This document shows, in pieces, positions 53,917-62,835 of a stretch of 64,000 nucleotides of DNA. Each line of letters starts with the position of its first letter. Positions within the stretch are counted from its first letter, which is position 1. The notes beneath the pieces are model-generated. The model was not told the origin of the DNA. It worked only from the letters and a program-made list of their open reading frames with translations, and did not search any database. Origin of the DNA: Bradyrhizobium xenonodulans (lineage in GTDB: Bacteria > Pseudomonadota > Alphaproteobacteria > Rhizobiales > Xanthobacteraceae); the NCBI RefSeq assembly GCF_027594865.1, contig NZ_CP089391.1, forward strand, positions 372,001 to 436,000, read 5' to 3'. The translations under genes were made by a program, and so were the position numbers.

Positions 53917-53945
53917 AAAAAGGGCGGCTCCAGGAGCCGCCCTTT
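53917..53945 (-). terminator. Rho-independent terminator of the envC-ctpA unit
   Basis: On the minus strand AAAGGGCGGCTCC, a one-base centre and GGAGCCGCCCTTT form a 13-bp inverted repeat followed by TTGCTT; the inner bases will open to make the loop. It is 39 bases past the ctpA stop. Confidence 0.88.
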
Positions 53946-53983
53946 GTGTTGGATCGCTTGATGCCAGAACCTGGCTTGAAGCC

Positions 53984-55342
53984 TTAGTTCGCCGCTTTGG
54001 GCTTGTCGGTCGCGGCCTTGTCGTCGCCGCCCGGCGTCGGCGCCGCGGAGGCGCTGTTCTTGATGCCGTGGAGCAAGTCGTCGGCGAGCTTGAGCGCCTT
54101 GTCGTCCTTGGCGTCCGGCGGCACGTAGGACTGCGAGCCGGTCTTCTCGTCGCCGTCGTTCTTGAGATGGCCGCGCAGCGAAGCCTCGCCCTTGGTGTCG
54201 GTGCGCGACTTCAGCTCGTCCGGCACGTCCTGGAGCACTTCGATGTCGGGCACGATGCCCTTGGCCTGGATCGACTTGCCCGACGGCGTGTAATAGCGCG
54301 CCGTGGTCAGGCGCAGCGCGCCGTTGCCCGAGCCGAGCGGAATGATGGTCTGCACCGAGCCCTTGCCGAACGAGCGCGTGCCGACGATGGTCGCGCGCTT
54401 GTGGTCCTGCAGCGCGCCGGCGACGATTTCCGACGCCGAAGCCGAGCCGCCATTGACGAGCACGATGACCGGCTTGCCCTTGGTCAGATCGCCCGAATGC
54501 GCGGTGCGGCGCTGGGTCTCCTCGGCATTGCGGCCGCGGGTCGAGACGATCTCGCCCTTCTCCAGGAACGAGTCGGAGACGGTGACCGCTTCCTCGAGCA
54601 GGCCGCCCGGATTGTTGCGGAGATCGATGACGTAGCCCTTGAGCTTGTCGCCGATCTGGTTCGAGAGATTGGCGACTTCGCGCTTCAGGCCCTCGGTGGT
54701 CTGCTCGTTGAAGGTGGTGATGCGGATATAGGCGATGTCGTCCTGTTCGATGCGCGCGCGCACCGAACGGACGCGGATGTTGTCGCGCACCAGGGTGACG
54801 TCGATCGGATTGTCCTGGCCCTTGCGGATGATCTTGAGCTTGATCTTGGTGTTGACGGGGCCGCGCATCTTCTCGACCGCCTGGTTCAGGGTCAGGCCCT
54901 GCACCGCTTCGTCGTCGAGATTGGTGATGATGTCATTGGCCATGACGCCCGCGCGCGAGGCCGGCGTGTCGTCGATCGGCGAGACCACCTTGATCAGGCC
55001 GTCTTCCATCGTGACCTCGATGCCGAGACCGCCGAACTCACCGCGCGTCTGCACCTGCATGTCGCGGAAGCTCTTGGCGTCCATGTAGCTCGAATGCGGA
55101 TCGAGGCCGGTGAGCATGCCGCTGATGGCGGATTCGATCAGCTTGGTGTCGTCGGGCTTCTCGACATAGTCCGAGCGCACGCGCTCGAAGACGTCGCCGA
55201 ACAGGTTGAGCTGGCGATAGGTGTCCGCGGTGGCGGCGCGCGCGCTGGAGCCCATGAAGACCGCGCGCGGCTGGGTCACGAACAGCGTCAGCGCCGCACC
55301 GGTGGCCGCGCTGAGGAGGATTACTGAAGTCTTGCGCATCAT
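53984..55342 (-). CDS. ctpA: Carboxy-terminal processing protease CtpA (S41)
   Basis: A periplasmic serine protease of family S41A, 452 residues. Signal peptide/anchor MRKTSVILLSAATGAALTL; PDZ domain about 95-175 with GGLGIEVTMEDGLIKVV; Ser/Lys dyad in VNGGSASASEIVAGAL (Ser near 308) and GTRSFGKGSVQTI (Lys near 333). C-terminal tail is charged. It overlaps the envC stop by four bases (ATGA), so the two are coupled: an amidase activator and a protease likely acting together in septal wall processing. Confidence 0.95.
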   Translation of the reverse strand: MMRKTSVILLSAATGAALTLFVTQPRAVFMGSSARAATADTYRQLNLFGDVFERVRSDYVEKPDDTKLIESAISGMLTGLDPHSSYMDAKSFRDMQVQTRGEFGGLGIEVTMEDGLIKVVSPIDDTPASRAGVMANDIITNLDDEAVQGLTLNQAVEKMRGPVNTKIKLKIIRKGQDNPIDVTLVRDNIRVRSVRARIEQDDIAYIRITTFNEQTTEGLKREVANLSNQIGDKLKGYVIDLRNNPGGLLEEAVTVSDSFLEKGEIVSTRGRNAEETQRRTAHSGDLTKGKPVIVLVNGGSASASEIVAGALQDHKRATIVGTRSFGKGSVQTIIPLGSGNGALRLTTARYYTPSGKSIQAKGIVPDIEVLQDVPDELKSRTDTKGEASLRGHLKNDGDEKTGSQSYVPPDAKDDKALKLADDLLHGIKNSASAAPTPGGDDKAATDKPKAAN

Positions 55343-56721
55343 CCGCGAACCTTCTCGCCTTCATTTATGGCCCACCATGGGCCTGGATCGATTGGAGTGC
55401 CGTCCTTACGGAACTCGACATACAGCACAGGTTGACTCGCGTTCGTGGCGAGAATGGAGGCGACTTGAGAGGTCGACCCCATGGTCGCGACCGGCTCCCC
55501 CGTGAGCACAAACTGTCCGATGTTGACCGAAATGCGCTCCATCCCGGCGATCAGGACATGATACCCGCCACCGGCGTTGAGGATCAAGAGTTGTCCATAG
55601 CTGCGGAACGGGCCGGCATAGACCACCCAGCCATCACACGGCGTCGTGACCTGGGCGCCGGGCTTGCTGGCCAGCGAAATGCCCTTCTGAACCCCGCCGA
55701 CGCCGTCGGAACCGCCAAAGTCCCTGATCTTGTTACCGTTAACCGGAAGAGGCAGGAGCCCCTTGGCCGAAGCAAAGGCGATGGCCGGGGTAGTCCGGGA
55801 CCGGTCTTTGAAAGCGCCGGGACCGGGCTTGACGTTGGCGGCCGCGTTTGCAGCCGCCTTGGCCTCGGCCTGCCTTGCGGCCTCGGCCGCCTTCTCAGCC
55901 GCCTTGGCGGCGCTTTGCAGGTCCTGCTCCATCTTGGCGATCAGCCCCTGGAGATCGCCGACCTGCCGTGAAAGCGCGATGGCGCGCGAATTCTCGGCGT
56001 CGAGGTCCTTTTCACGCGAGGACTGCTGGCGCTGCCGCTCGTCGACCAGAGCCGTGAGCCGGGTCTGGTCGCTCCGGACCTTGTCGCGGTCGGTTGCGAG
56101 TTGGTCGCGCTCGCCGGCGATGTTCTTGCGTAACGAAACGAGCTCGCCGAGCTCGCTTGCGATCTTTTCCGCGCGGCCGCGCAATTCCGGCACCACCGCG
56201 CCGAGCAGCATGGCGGTGCGCAGTGACTGAAGCGCATCCTCGGGGCGCACCAGCAGCGCCGGCGGCGTGCGCCTTCCGGCGCGCTGCAAGGCCGCCAGCA
56301 CCTCGACGATGTCGGCGCGGCGCGAATCGAGCGAAGAGCGCATCTGCTGCTCGCGGCCGTTCAGCGCGCGCAGCCGCGCTTCGGCTTCGTCGATCTTGGT
56401 CTCGACGGCGCGCACATTGGCGGCGGTGTCGATCAGTTGCTGATTGAGCTGGGTGCGGTCCTGGCCGAGCGAGGTGATCTCGGCCTTGAGCTTGGCCTGT
56501 GCTTCTTCAGCGCTCTTCTGCCTGGCGCGCGCGGCCTCGAGCTCCTGCTCGCGCTGCTTGATCGCATCGGGCGAGACGGCCGCCGTCTGTGGTGCCGGCG
56601 CTGCCGTCTGAGCTTGCGCGAGGCTTGCGCCCAAAACACCTGCGCCCAGAACACTTGTGCCCAAAACACTTGCGCCGGTGAGGCCAGCGATCAGCAACAG
56701 GTTGAGGACAGGCGCTCGCAT
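55339..56721 (-). CDS. envC: Murein hydrolase activator EnvC-like
   Basis: A 460-residue exported protein: signal region 1-38, a long coiled coil about 45-250 (EQELEAARARQKSAEEAQ, SSREKDLDAENSRAIA), an Ala/Glu/Lys linker and a C-terminal LytM/M23 domain (330-460) with GAQVTTPCDGWVVYAG and YHVLIAGMERI. The metal ligands of active M23 enzymes are missing (QKGISLAS in place of HxGxD), as expected for a non-enzymatic amidase activator. ATG 56721 preferred over a TTG 12 bases earlier. Its signal peptide has a 15-base tandem repeat. Confidence 0.92.
   Translation of the reverse strand: MRAPVLNLLLIAGLTGASVLGTSVLGAGVLGASLAQAQTAAPAPQTAAVSPDAIKQREQELEAARARQKSAEEAQAKLKAEITSLGQDRTQLNQQLIDTAANVRAVETKIDEAEARLRALNGREQQMRSSLDSRRADIVEVLAALQRAGRRTPPALLVRPEDALQSLRTAMLLGAVVPELRGRAEKIASELGELVSLRKNIAGERDQLATDRDKVRSDQTRLTALVDERQRQQSSREKDLDAENSRAIALSRQVGDLQGLIAKMEQDLQSAAKAAEKAAEAARQAEAKAAANAAANVKPGPGAFKDRSRTTPAIAFASAKGLLPLPVNGNKIRDFGGSDGVGGVQKGISLASKPGAQVTTPCDGWVVYAGPFRSYGQLLILNAGGGYHVLIAGMERISVNIGQFVLTGEPVATMGSTSQVASILATNASQPVLYVEFRKDGTPIDPGPWWAINEGEKVRG
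56627..56671. repeat. 15-bp tandem repeat, three units, in the envC signal peptide
   Basis: Units GCGCCCAAAACACCT, GCGCCCAGAACACTT and GTGCCCAAAACACTT are in frame and encode the pentapeptides GVLGA, SVLGA-type and SVLGT within the hydrophobic core. Changes in copy number would lengthen or shorten the signal peptide by five residues. Confidence 0.85.
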
Positions 56722-56754
56722 CGCTTTAGGCAAAGGTGCTCGTTGTGGCGCGCA

Positions 56755-57237
56755 TCACGCGCGGTGATAGGGATGGCCGGCCAGAATGGTGGCGGCCCGA
56801 TAAAGCTGTTCCAGAAGCATGACGCGGACCATTTGGTGCGGCCAGGTCGCAGAGCCGAACGCGATCGCGAGCTTGGCCTTACGGCGCAATTCGGGCGAAA
56901 GTCCGTCCGCCCCTCCGATCACGAAGATAGTATGTCCGGCCCCCTCGTCGCGCCAGCGTCCGAGATGCCGTGCGAATACGGTGGAGTCGAGATTCTGGCC
57001 GCGCTCGTCCAGCGCGACCAGGATCGATTTGTCCGGGATGTGCGCGGAGATCGCCGCGGCCTCTTCAGCCATCCGGGTCGCGGTATCGCGCGCGCGGCTT
57101 TCGGGAATTTCGTGGACCAGGAGCTCGCGGAATCCGAGCTTGCGGCCGGCCTCGTCGAACCGCTCGAAATAGCGGTCGGCAAGCTCCCGTTCGGGGCCCT
57201 GCTTCAGCCGGCCCACCGCAATGACAGCAACACGCAT
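56755..57237 (-). CDS. rlmH: 23S rRNA (pseudouridine1915-N3)-methyltransferase
   Basis: SPOUT-fold methyltransferase of helix 69 of 23S rRNA, 160 residues. MRVAVIAVGRLKQGPERELADRY, LDERGQNLDSTVFA, the knot motif FVIGGADGLSPELRRKA and C-terminal HQMVRVMLLEQLYRAATILAGHPYH in parts are all diagnostic. Sits between rsfS and envC, the standard alphaproteobacterial order. ATG 57237. Confidence 0.97.
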   Translation of the reverse strand: MRVAVIAVGRLKQGPERELADRYFERFDEAGRKLGFRELLVHEIPESRARDTATRMAEEAAAISAHIPDKSILVALDERGQNLDSTVFARHLGRWRDEGAGHTIFVIGGADGLSPELRRKAKLAIAFGSATWPHQMVRVMLLEQLYRAATILAGHPYHRA

Positions 57238-57343
57238 GATATCTTCAGGGTCGCGTTTCCAGGACCGCGCGCAGATTGCGCGCGCACGACGCTAGCATGC
57301 GCGTCCGCCGATTCGAAATCGGCCAAGAATCGGCCGAGTCGGC

Positions 57344-57766
57344 CTAGATCGCCTTCGCCGCCCCTGGGCCCTGCGTGTACAATCTCTCGAGATTGTAGAA
57401 CTCTCGGACCTCGGGTCTGAACACGTGCACGATCACATCGCCGGAATCGATCAGCACCCAGTCGCAATTGGGCAAGCCCTCGACGTGGATGTTCTTGATG
57501 CCGTTTTCCTTGAGGCCCTTGGCGACGTTCTCCGCGATCGCGCCGACGTGCCGGTTCACCCGGCCGGTGGTGACGATCATGTAGTCGGAGTAGGCCGATT
57601 TGCCGCGAAGGTCGATGGTGACCGTCTCTTCCGCCTTCATGTCGTCGAGGCGGGAGAGGATCAGGCTCAGCGTCTTGTCGGCGTCGGGTTGCGCCTTCAA
57701 GGCCGCAGCTTGGGTCGATGTTTTACGCGTAGGCTTGGCAACCTTGGGTAAAACAGACTTGGACAA
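57344..57766 (-). CDS. rsfS: Ribosome silencing factor RsfS
   Basis: Binds uL14 and blocks subunit joining during starvation; 140 residues. The core has LSLILSRLDDMKAEETVTIDL, SAYSDYMIVTTGRVNRHVGAIAENV in parts, EGLPNCDWVLIDSGDVIVHVF and EFYNLERLYTQG. The start is a TTG at 57766 with no good alternative; the first 28 residues (KPTRKTSTQAAALK) are a basic extension. It is 142 bases after nadD. Confidence 0.92.
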   Translation of the reverse strand: MSKSVLPKVAKPTRKTSTQAAALKAQPDADKTLSLILSRLDDMKAEETVTIDLRGKSAYSDYMIVTTGRVNRHVGAIAENVAKGLKENGIKNIHVEGLPNCDWVLIDSGDVIVHVFRPEVREFYNLERLYTQGPGAAKAI

Positions 57767-57908
57767 TACAGATGTGGTCAGGGACCATTCCTTTCACTGT
57801 ATCGCGAACGCCGAATCCAGCGCTCACTGGTTACACTACATCATGTGGGGTTAAGGGTTTCAATATGCCAGAGAGCCGGAAGCCCACACTCCGTCCGCAC
57901 ACTCCGTC

Positions 57909-58553
57909 TCACTTCGTACCTTTCCAGCTCCCGTCCGGGTTCCGCAGGCCGGTCGAGGAGAGATTCAGCTTCAATCCGGTCAGGAAGACCCAGGCCGGCG
58001 CCGGCTGATCCGCAAGCATTGCCGCCTTATTCTCGGGCAAGCGGTAACGGGTGAGGGCCCGGGCGGCGGGGGAGGCGAGAGCGCGAAAACTCTGCGGCGG
58101 GCGATCGATGATGGCCATCGGGATCTGGGCAGCGATCCGCCGCCAGTCCTGCCAACGATGGAATTGAGCGAGGTTGTCGGCGCCCATAATCCAGACAAAG
58201 CGCAGGCCGCTGAAGCGACGGCGCAAGGTGTTGATCGTGTCGATAGTATAGCGGGTGCGAATGACGGATTCGAGACAGCTCACCTCGATCCGGGGATCGT
58301 CCGCGACGTCGCGCGCCGCCTGCATGCGCTCGCCGAGCTCATGCAAATTGCCATTCTCCTTGAGCGGATTGCCGGGAGTGACGAGCCACCAGACGCGATC
58401 GAGTTGCAATCGCTTCAGGGCGAACTGGCTGATCGCGCGATGCGCCTGATGCGGCGGATTGAACGAGCCGCCGAGCAGGCCGATGCGCATGCCCGGGGTC
58501 GAGGACGGCACCGCTTGCGCCACGGTCCGCGGCACGACGAAATTGTTGCTCAA
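57909..58553 (-). CDS. nadD: Nicotinate-nucleotide adenylyltransferase
   Basis: Makes nicotinic acid adenine dinucleotide in NAD synthesis; 214 residues. Nucleotidyltransferase motif [51 protein letters not shown] in parts, and the C-terminal [10 protein letters not shown] that replaces ISSTxIR. The first 21 residues before MRIGLLGG are an extension; starting at 58553 is the annotated choice, but the ATG at 58490 is possible. 23 bases after proA. Confidence 0.94.
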   Translation of the reverse strand: MSNNFVVPRTVAQAVPSSTPGMRIGLLGGSFNPPHQAHRAISQFALKRLQLDRVWWLVTPGNPLKENGNLHELGERMQAARDVADDPRIEVSCLESVIRTRYTIDTINTLRRRFSGLRFVWIMGADNLAQFHRWQDWRRIAAQIPMAIIDRPPQSFRALASPAARALTRYRLPENKAAMLADQPAPAWVFLTGLKLNLSSTGLRNPDGSWKGTK

Positions 58554-58576
58554 TGCCCCGCGCCTCGCGACGTTAC

Positions 58577-59872
58577 TTACGGCCTTGTCTGCCCGGTGCC
58601 GTGGACGCGATATTTGAAGCTCGTCAACTGCTCGGCGCCGACGGGGCCGCGGGCATGGAAGCGGCCGGTGGCGATGCCGATCTCGGCGCCGAAACCGAAC
58701 TCGCCGCCGTCGGCGAACTGCGTCGAGGCGTTGTGCAGCACGATCGCGGAATCGACCTCGCTCAGGAATCTCTTCGCCGCAGCCTCATCCGCGCTCACGA
58801 TCGCATCGGTATGATGCGAGCCGTGGTTCTGGATGTGCGCGATCGCGCCGTCGACGCCGTCCACCACCTTCGCCGCGATGATCGCGTCGAGATATTCGGT
58901 GTCCCAATCGTCCTCGCTGGCGGGCTTTACGCGTGCATCGGTCTTCTGCACGGCGTCGTCGCCGCGCACTTCGCAGCCGGCCTCGATCAGCATCTCGACC
59001 AGCGGCTTCAGGTTGTTGCCGGCCGCGGCGCGATCGACCAGCAGCGTCTCGGCGGCGCCGCAGACGCCGGTGCGGCGCATCTTGGCGTTGAGCACGATCG
59101 CCTTCGCCATGGCGAGGTCGGCGCTGGCATCGACATAGACGTGGTTGACGCCTTCGAGATGCGCGAACACCGGCACGCGCGCTTCCTGCTCGACGCGCGC
59201 GACGAGGCTTTTTCCCCCGCGCGGCACGATCACGTCGATGGCGCCGTTCAATCCGGACAGCATCATGCCGACCGCCGCGCGGTCTCGCGTCGGCACCAGC
59301 GTGATGGCGGCTTCGGGCAGACCCGCTTCGCGCAGGCCCTGCCCCAGACATTCATGGATGGCGCGGCACGACCGAAAACTGTCCGAGCCGCCGCGCAGGA
59401 TCACGGCATTGCCTGATTTCAGGCACAGCACGCCGGCGTCGGCCGCAACGTTCGGCCGGCTCTCGAAGATCACGCCGACGACGCCGAGCGGCACGCGCAC
59501 GCGCTCGATGGTCATGCCATTCGGCCGCTGCCAGCTCTCGGTGATGATGCCGACCGGATCGGCGATGCCGCGCACGATGCCGATGCCCTCGGCCATGCCT
59601 TCGACGCGCGCCGGGGTCAGCGTCAGGCGGTCGATGAAGGAGGAGGTGGCATTGCCGGAGGCGCGGGCCTCCGCGACGTCCTCGGCATTGGCGGCAAGGA
59701 TCGCTGCAGCATTGCTGCGGATCGCCCGCTCCATGGCTTCCAGCGCCCGGTTCTTCTGCTCCGGCGGCGCCAGCGCCAGCACGCGCGCGGCAGCGCGGGC
59801 ACGGGTGGCGAGATCGGACATCAGCGCCTGGAGATCGGCATTGCCGTCAACGGCTTTGAGGGGGGCGGCCAT
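58577..59872 (-). CDS. proA: Gamma-glutamyl phosphate reductase
   Basis: Second step of proline synthesis, NADPH-dependent; 431 residues. [20 protein letters not shown] segment ([18 protein letters not shown]), [29 protein letters not shown] with the catalytic Cys, and [19 protein letters not shown] at the C-terminus. ATG 59872 preferred over a TTG nine bases earlier. It follows proB, with a terminator-like hairpin between them. Confidence 0.96.
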   Translation of the reverse strand: MAAPLKAVDGNADLQALMSDLATRARAAARVLALAPPEQKNRALEAMERAIRSNAAAILAANAEDVAEARASGNATSSFIDRLTLTPARVEGMAEGIGIVRGIADPVGIITESWQRPNGMTIERVRVPLGVVGVIFESRPNVAADAGVLCLKSGNAVILRGGSDSFRSCRAIHECLGQGLREAGLPEAAITLVPTRDRAAVGMMLSGLNGAIDVIVPRGGKSLVARVEQEARVPVFAHLEGVNHVYVDASADLAMAKAIVLNAKMRRTGVCGAAETLLVDRAAAGNNLKPLVEMLIEAGCEVRGDDAVQKTDARVKPASEDDWDTEYLDAIIAAKVVDGVDGAIAHIQNHGSHHTDAIVSADEAAAKRFLSEVDSAIVLHNASTQFADGGEFGFGAEIGIATGRFHARGPVGAEQLTSFKYRVHGTGQTRP

Positions 59873-59999
59873 GGGGGTCAAAACCTTCTGCTAAGGCGGT
59901 GTCCTAGCACGGAAATCCCGCATTTGCGAAGGGCGGGGAGGGTATGGCTGATCTCCCCGGCGATGTGCCGGGTAGGTCATTGGCCCAGCAAACTCAGTG

Positions 60000-60020
60000 A
60001 AAAGGGCCGTCGCGGCCCTT
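60000..60020 (-). terminator. Hairpin overlapping the proB stop codon
   Basis: Minus strand AAGGGCCG-CGA-CGGCCCTT, an 8-bp stem with a 3-base loop, followed by TTCACTG. The stem includes the proB stop. Because proA is 128 bases further on, it may be an attenuator or partial terminator and not an operon end. Confidence 0.6.
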
Positions 60021-61140
60021 ACCCGCCCATCACCAGATCGTCGCGGTGGATCATCTCGGACCGCCCGCTGATGCCGAGGATCGCCATCACGTCCGGGGAC
60101 GAGCGGCCCTTGATCCGCTCGGCGACCTCGGCGTCGTAGGCGATCAGGCCGCGGCCGACCTCGCTGGCGTCGGGGCCGCGCACGATCACGGCGTCGCCGC
60201 GGGCGAACTGGCCCTCGACCTTGATCACGCCGGCCGGCAGCAGGCTGGCACCGGCGCGCAGCGCCGTCACCGCGCCGGCATCGATGGTCAGCGTGCCCTT
60301 CGGCTCCAGCGTGCCCGCGATCCAGCGTTTTCGCGACGTGATGGGATTGGCCGGCGTCAGGAACCAGGTGCAGCGGCCGCCATCCGCGATTGCCTGCAAG
60401 GGATGCTCGATCTTGCCGGAGGCGATCAGCATATGCGTGCCGCCGGTCGTGGCGATCTTGGCCGCCTCGACCTTGGTACGCATACCGCCGCGCGACAGCT
60501 CGGACTCGGCATCGCCTGCCACCGCCTCGATCTCCGAGGAGATGCTGTCGACTACCGGAATGAGCTTTGCGTTCGGATTGTTCTTCGGCGGCGCGTCGTA
60601 GAGCCCGTCGATGTCGGACAGCAGCACCAGCAGATCGGCGCTCGCCATGGTGGCGACGCGCGCGGCGAGGCGGTCATTGTCGCCGTAGCGGATCTCGTTG
60701 GTGGCGACCGTGTCGTTCTCGTTGATCACGGGGATCGCGCGCCACTCCAGCAGCTTGCCGATGGTGGAGCGCGCGTTCAGATAACGGCGTCGCTCCTCGG
60801 TGTCCTGGAGCGTCACCAGGATCTGCCCCGCGCCGATGCCGTGGGCCCCGAGCACCTCCGACCAGATCCGCGCCAGCGCGATCTGCCCTACGGCCGCGGC
60901 CGCCTGGCTCTCCTCCAGCTTCAGCGGGCCGCGCGGCAGCTTGAGCCGGCTGCGGCCGAGCGCGATCGAGCCTGAGGAGACGACCAGCACGTCGCGGCCC
61001 TCACGGTGCAGCTTGGCCATGTCGTCGGCGAGCGCGGCGAGCCAGGACGCCCGCACCTCGCCCTTGTCGGAATCGACCAGCAGCGCGGAGCCGACCTTGA
61101 CGACGATGCGGCGGAATTGACTGAGTTCGGGGCTGGCCAT
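60019..61140 (-). CDS. proB: Glutamate 5-kinase
   Basis: First enzyme of proline synthesis; 373 residues. Amino-acid kinase domain [52 protein letters not shown] in parts, [13 protein letters not shown] and [14 protein letters not shown], then a C-terminal PUA domain (about 280-365, [19 protein letters not shown]). ATG 61140 chosen; an upstream start adds [11 protein letters not shown]. Usual neighbour obgE is not upstream here. Confidence 0.96.
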   Translation of the reverse strand: MASPELSQFRRIVVKVGSALLVDSDKGEVRASWLAALADDMAKLHREGRDVLVVSSGSIALGRSRLKLPRGPLKLEESQAAAAVGQIALARIWSEVLGAHGIGAGQILVTLQDTEERRRYLNARSTIGKLLEWRAIPVINENDTVATNEIRYGDNDRLAARVATMASADLLVLLSDIDGLYDAPPKNNPNAKLIPVVDSISSEIEAVAGDAESELSRGGMRTKVEAAKIATTGGTHMLIASGKIEHPLQAIADGGRCTWFLTPANPITSRKRWIAGTLEPKGTLTIDAGAVTALRAGASLLPAGVIKVEGQFARGDAVIVRGPDASEVGRGLIAYDAEVAERIKGRSSPDVMAILGISGRSEMIHRDDLVMGG

Positions 61141-61338
61141 GTGTGTATGTGTCGGCGGCGAATTGCTCTGCATCGGAAACGGCGGTGCGACAGGCGGCGC
61201 CGGTTAAGGCCTGCTTTTGCAGCAGGACGATGGCCGGCGCAAGGCGGCCGCGATGGTAAACGGCGAAGGTCGGCCTTGTCTTGAACGCTGGCCCGGTTCT
61301 AATGCCGCCAACCAATAATGGGCTGAAAGAGGAAACGA

Positions 61339-62304
61339 ATGGATCGCCGCAAATTCATGGCCGGATGTGTCGGTCTGCCGCTGCTGGCGCAGGCGGGCGA
61401 GACGCAAGCGCAGGCCGGGCTGACAAAGGTCATCTTCCCGTTCGCGGCAGGGGCGGGCGGTGACACGCTGTGCCGGCTGATCGCGCAGGAGATGGCGCCG
61501 GTGCTGCAACGGACCATCGTGGTCGAGAACCGCACCGGCGGCGACGGCCTGATCGGCATCAAGGCGGTGAAGGGCGCCAATCCCGACGGCAGCATGGTGC
61601 TGGTGACGACAGGTCCCACCATGTACCTGCTGCCCATGGTGGAGACGACGCCGAGCTTCGACACGGCAAAGGATTTCGTGCCGGTGTCGCTGCTGGCGCG
61701 GTTCGAGTTCGCCGTCGTGGTCGGACCGGGGATCGACGCCGCCGATTTCAAGGGATTCGTCGCCTGGTTGAAGGCGCATCCGGACAAGACCTCGTTCGGG
61801 GTGCCGAGCAACGGCACCATTCCGCACTTCATGGGCTCCAAGCTCGAGAAGGATCTCGGCATCCCGCTGACGCGCGTGCCCTATCGCGGCAGCGCGCCGA
61901 TCCTCAACGACATCATTGGCGGGCACATCTCGTTCGGCATCGTGACGCTGGCAGACGCACTGCCGCAGCATCGCGCCAAGGGCGTGAAGATCATTGCGGT
62001 CAGCAGTGCCGAGCGTTCGCCGTTCGCGCCCGAGGTCCCGACGCTGAAGGAGAGCGGCATCGATCTGGTCGCCGACGCCTGGTACGGCATGTGGCTTCCC
62101 GCCGGCAGCCCGCCGGACTTCGCCAGCAAGCTCGGCGCCGCCGCGAGTGCGGCGCTCGCCAAGCCGGAGGTGAAGGAGAAGCTGACGGGAATCGGCTTGA
62201 TCCCGGTCGGCTCGCCGCCTGAAGGTCTGACGAAGGAGCTCGCCGCGAACACCGCTTTCTGGCAGCCGATCGTCAAGGCGACAGGGTACAAGATCGAGAA
62301 TTGA
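61339..62304 (+). CDS. Tripartite tricarboxylate transporter (TctC/Bug) substrate-binding protein
   Basis: A 321-residue periplasmic binding protein. MDRRKFMAGCVGLPLLAQAG is a Tat-like signal, and VIFPFAAGAGGDTLCRLIAQ, VVENRTGGDGLIGIKAVKGANPDG in parts, and FGVPSNGTIPHF with RVPYRGSAPILNDIIGG are Bug family motifs. Ligands are usually carboxylates, but no TctA/TctB genes are near, as is common for orphan Bug proteins. Start ATG 61339. Confidence 0.92.
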   Translation: MDRRKFMAGCVGLPLLAQAGETQAQAGLTKVIFPFAAGAGGDTLCRLIAQEMAPVLQRTIVVENRTGGDGLIGIKAVKGANPDGSMVLVTTGPTMYLLPMVETTPSFDTAKDFVPVSLLARFEFAVVVGPGIDAADFKGFVAWLKAHPDKTSFGVPSNGTIPHFMGSKLEKDLGIPLTRVPYRGSAPILNDIIGGHISFGIVTLADALPQHRAKGVKIIAVSSAERSPFAPEVPTLKESGIDLVADAWYGMWLPAGSPPDFASKLGAAASAALAKPEVKEKLTGIGLIPVGSPPEGLTKELAANTAFWQPIVKATGYKIEN

Positions 62305-62320
62305 ATCTGGTTGGTCGACT

Positions 62321-62824
62321 ATGACACAGCGGTTACTCGGTGCTGCACGCGTGTTTGCAAGCAATTATCAGATCGTCGTGTGCGACGATCCATTTCGCCC
62401 CCTTGAGAACGAGGAGAACTGGGACGCGGAGAAAGCCAGGCAAGGCTTTGCCGGCGTGTCTGCGTTTCGAATGATCGGCACCGAAGCGGATCTCAACGAC
62501 CATTGGGTCGAGCTGGTCTCGAGCGATCAGCCGCCTTCATCGGATGACTGGCAGCGGATCACGTGCGTGCATTTCCATTCGGGAAGCGGGCGGATCCACG
62601 TCATGTCGGTGATCGATAGCGATCCTCCAATTTCTGCGGATATCGAGCGCGGCGACTATGCCGTCTACGTGGCCGGGCAAAATCTTGGAGTCGATCAGTT
62701 GAGCCTCGGTGAGACGGCGAAACTCTCGGACGCCGAAATCGCAGAGCGAAAGGATATCGAGTGGTATCGGCTCTTTCTGGTGACGGGTAAGCCGGAGTTT
62801 GAAGGCCGTCTGGTTGATCGCTAG
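62321..62824 (+). CDS. Hypothetical protein
   Basis: A 167-residue soluble protein I do not recognise. It begins MTQRLLGAARVFASNYQIVV and has acidic character, an NDHWVELV segment, ITCVHFHSGSGRIHVMSVI and AVYVAGQNLGVDQL. No membrane helix, signal peptide or catalytic motif is evident. It starts 17 bases after the TctC-type gene, so they may be co-transcribed. Its composition (fewer Ala, more acidic residues) differs from the housekeeping genes to the left. Confidence 0.65.
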   Translation: MTQRLLGAARVFASNYQIVVCDDPFRPLENEENWDAEKARQGFAGVSAFRMIGTEADLNDHWVELVSSDQPPSSDDWQRITCVHFHSGSGRIHVMSVIDSDPPISADIERGDYAVYVAGQNLGVDQLSLGETAKLSDAEIAERKDIEWYRLFLVTGKPEFEGRLVDR

Positions 62825-62835
62825 TCGGCGGCGTT

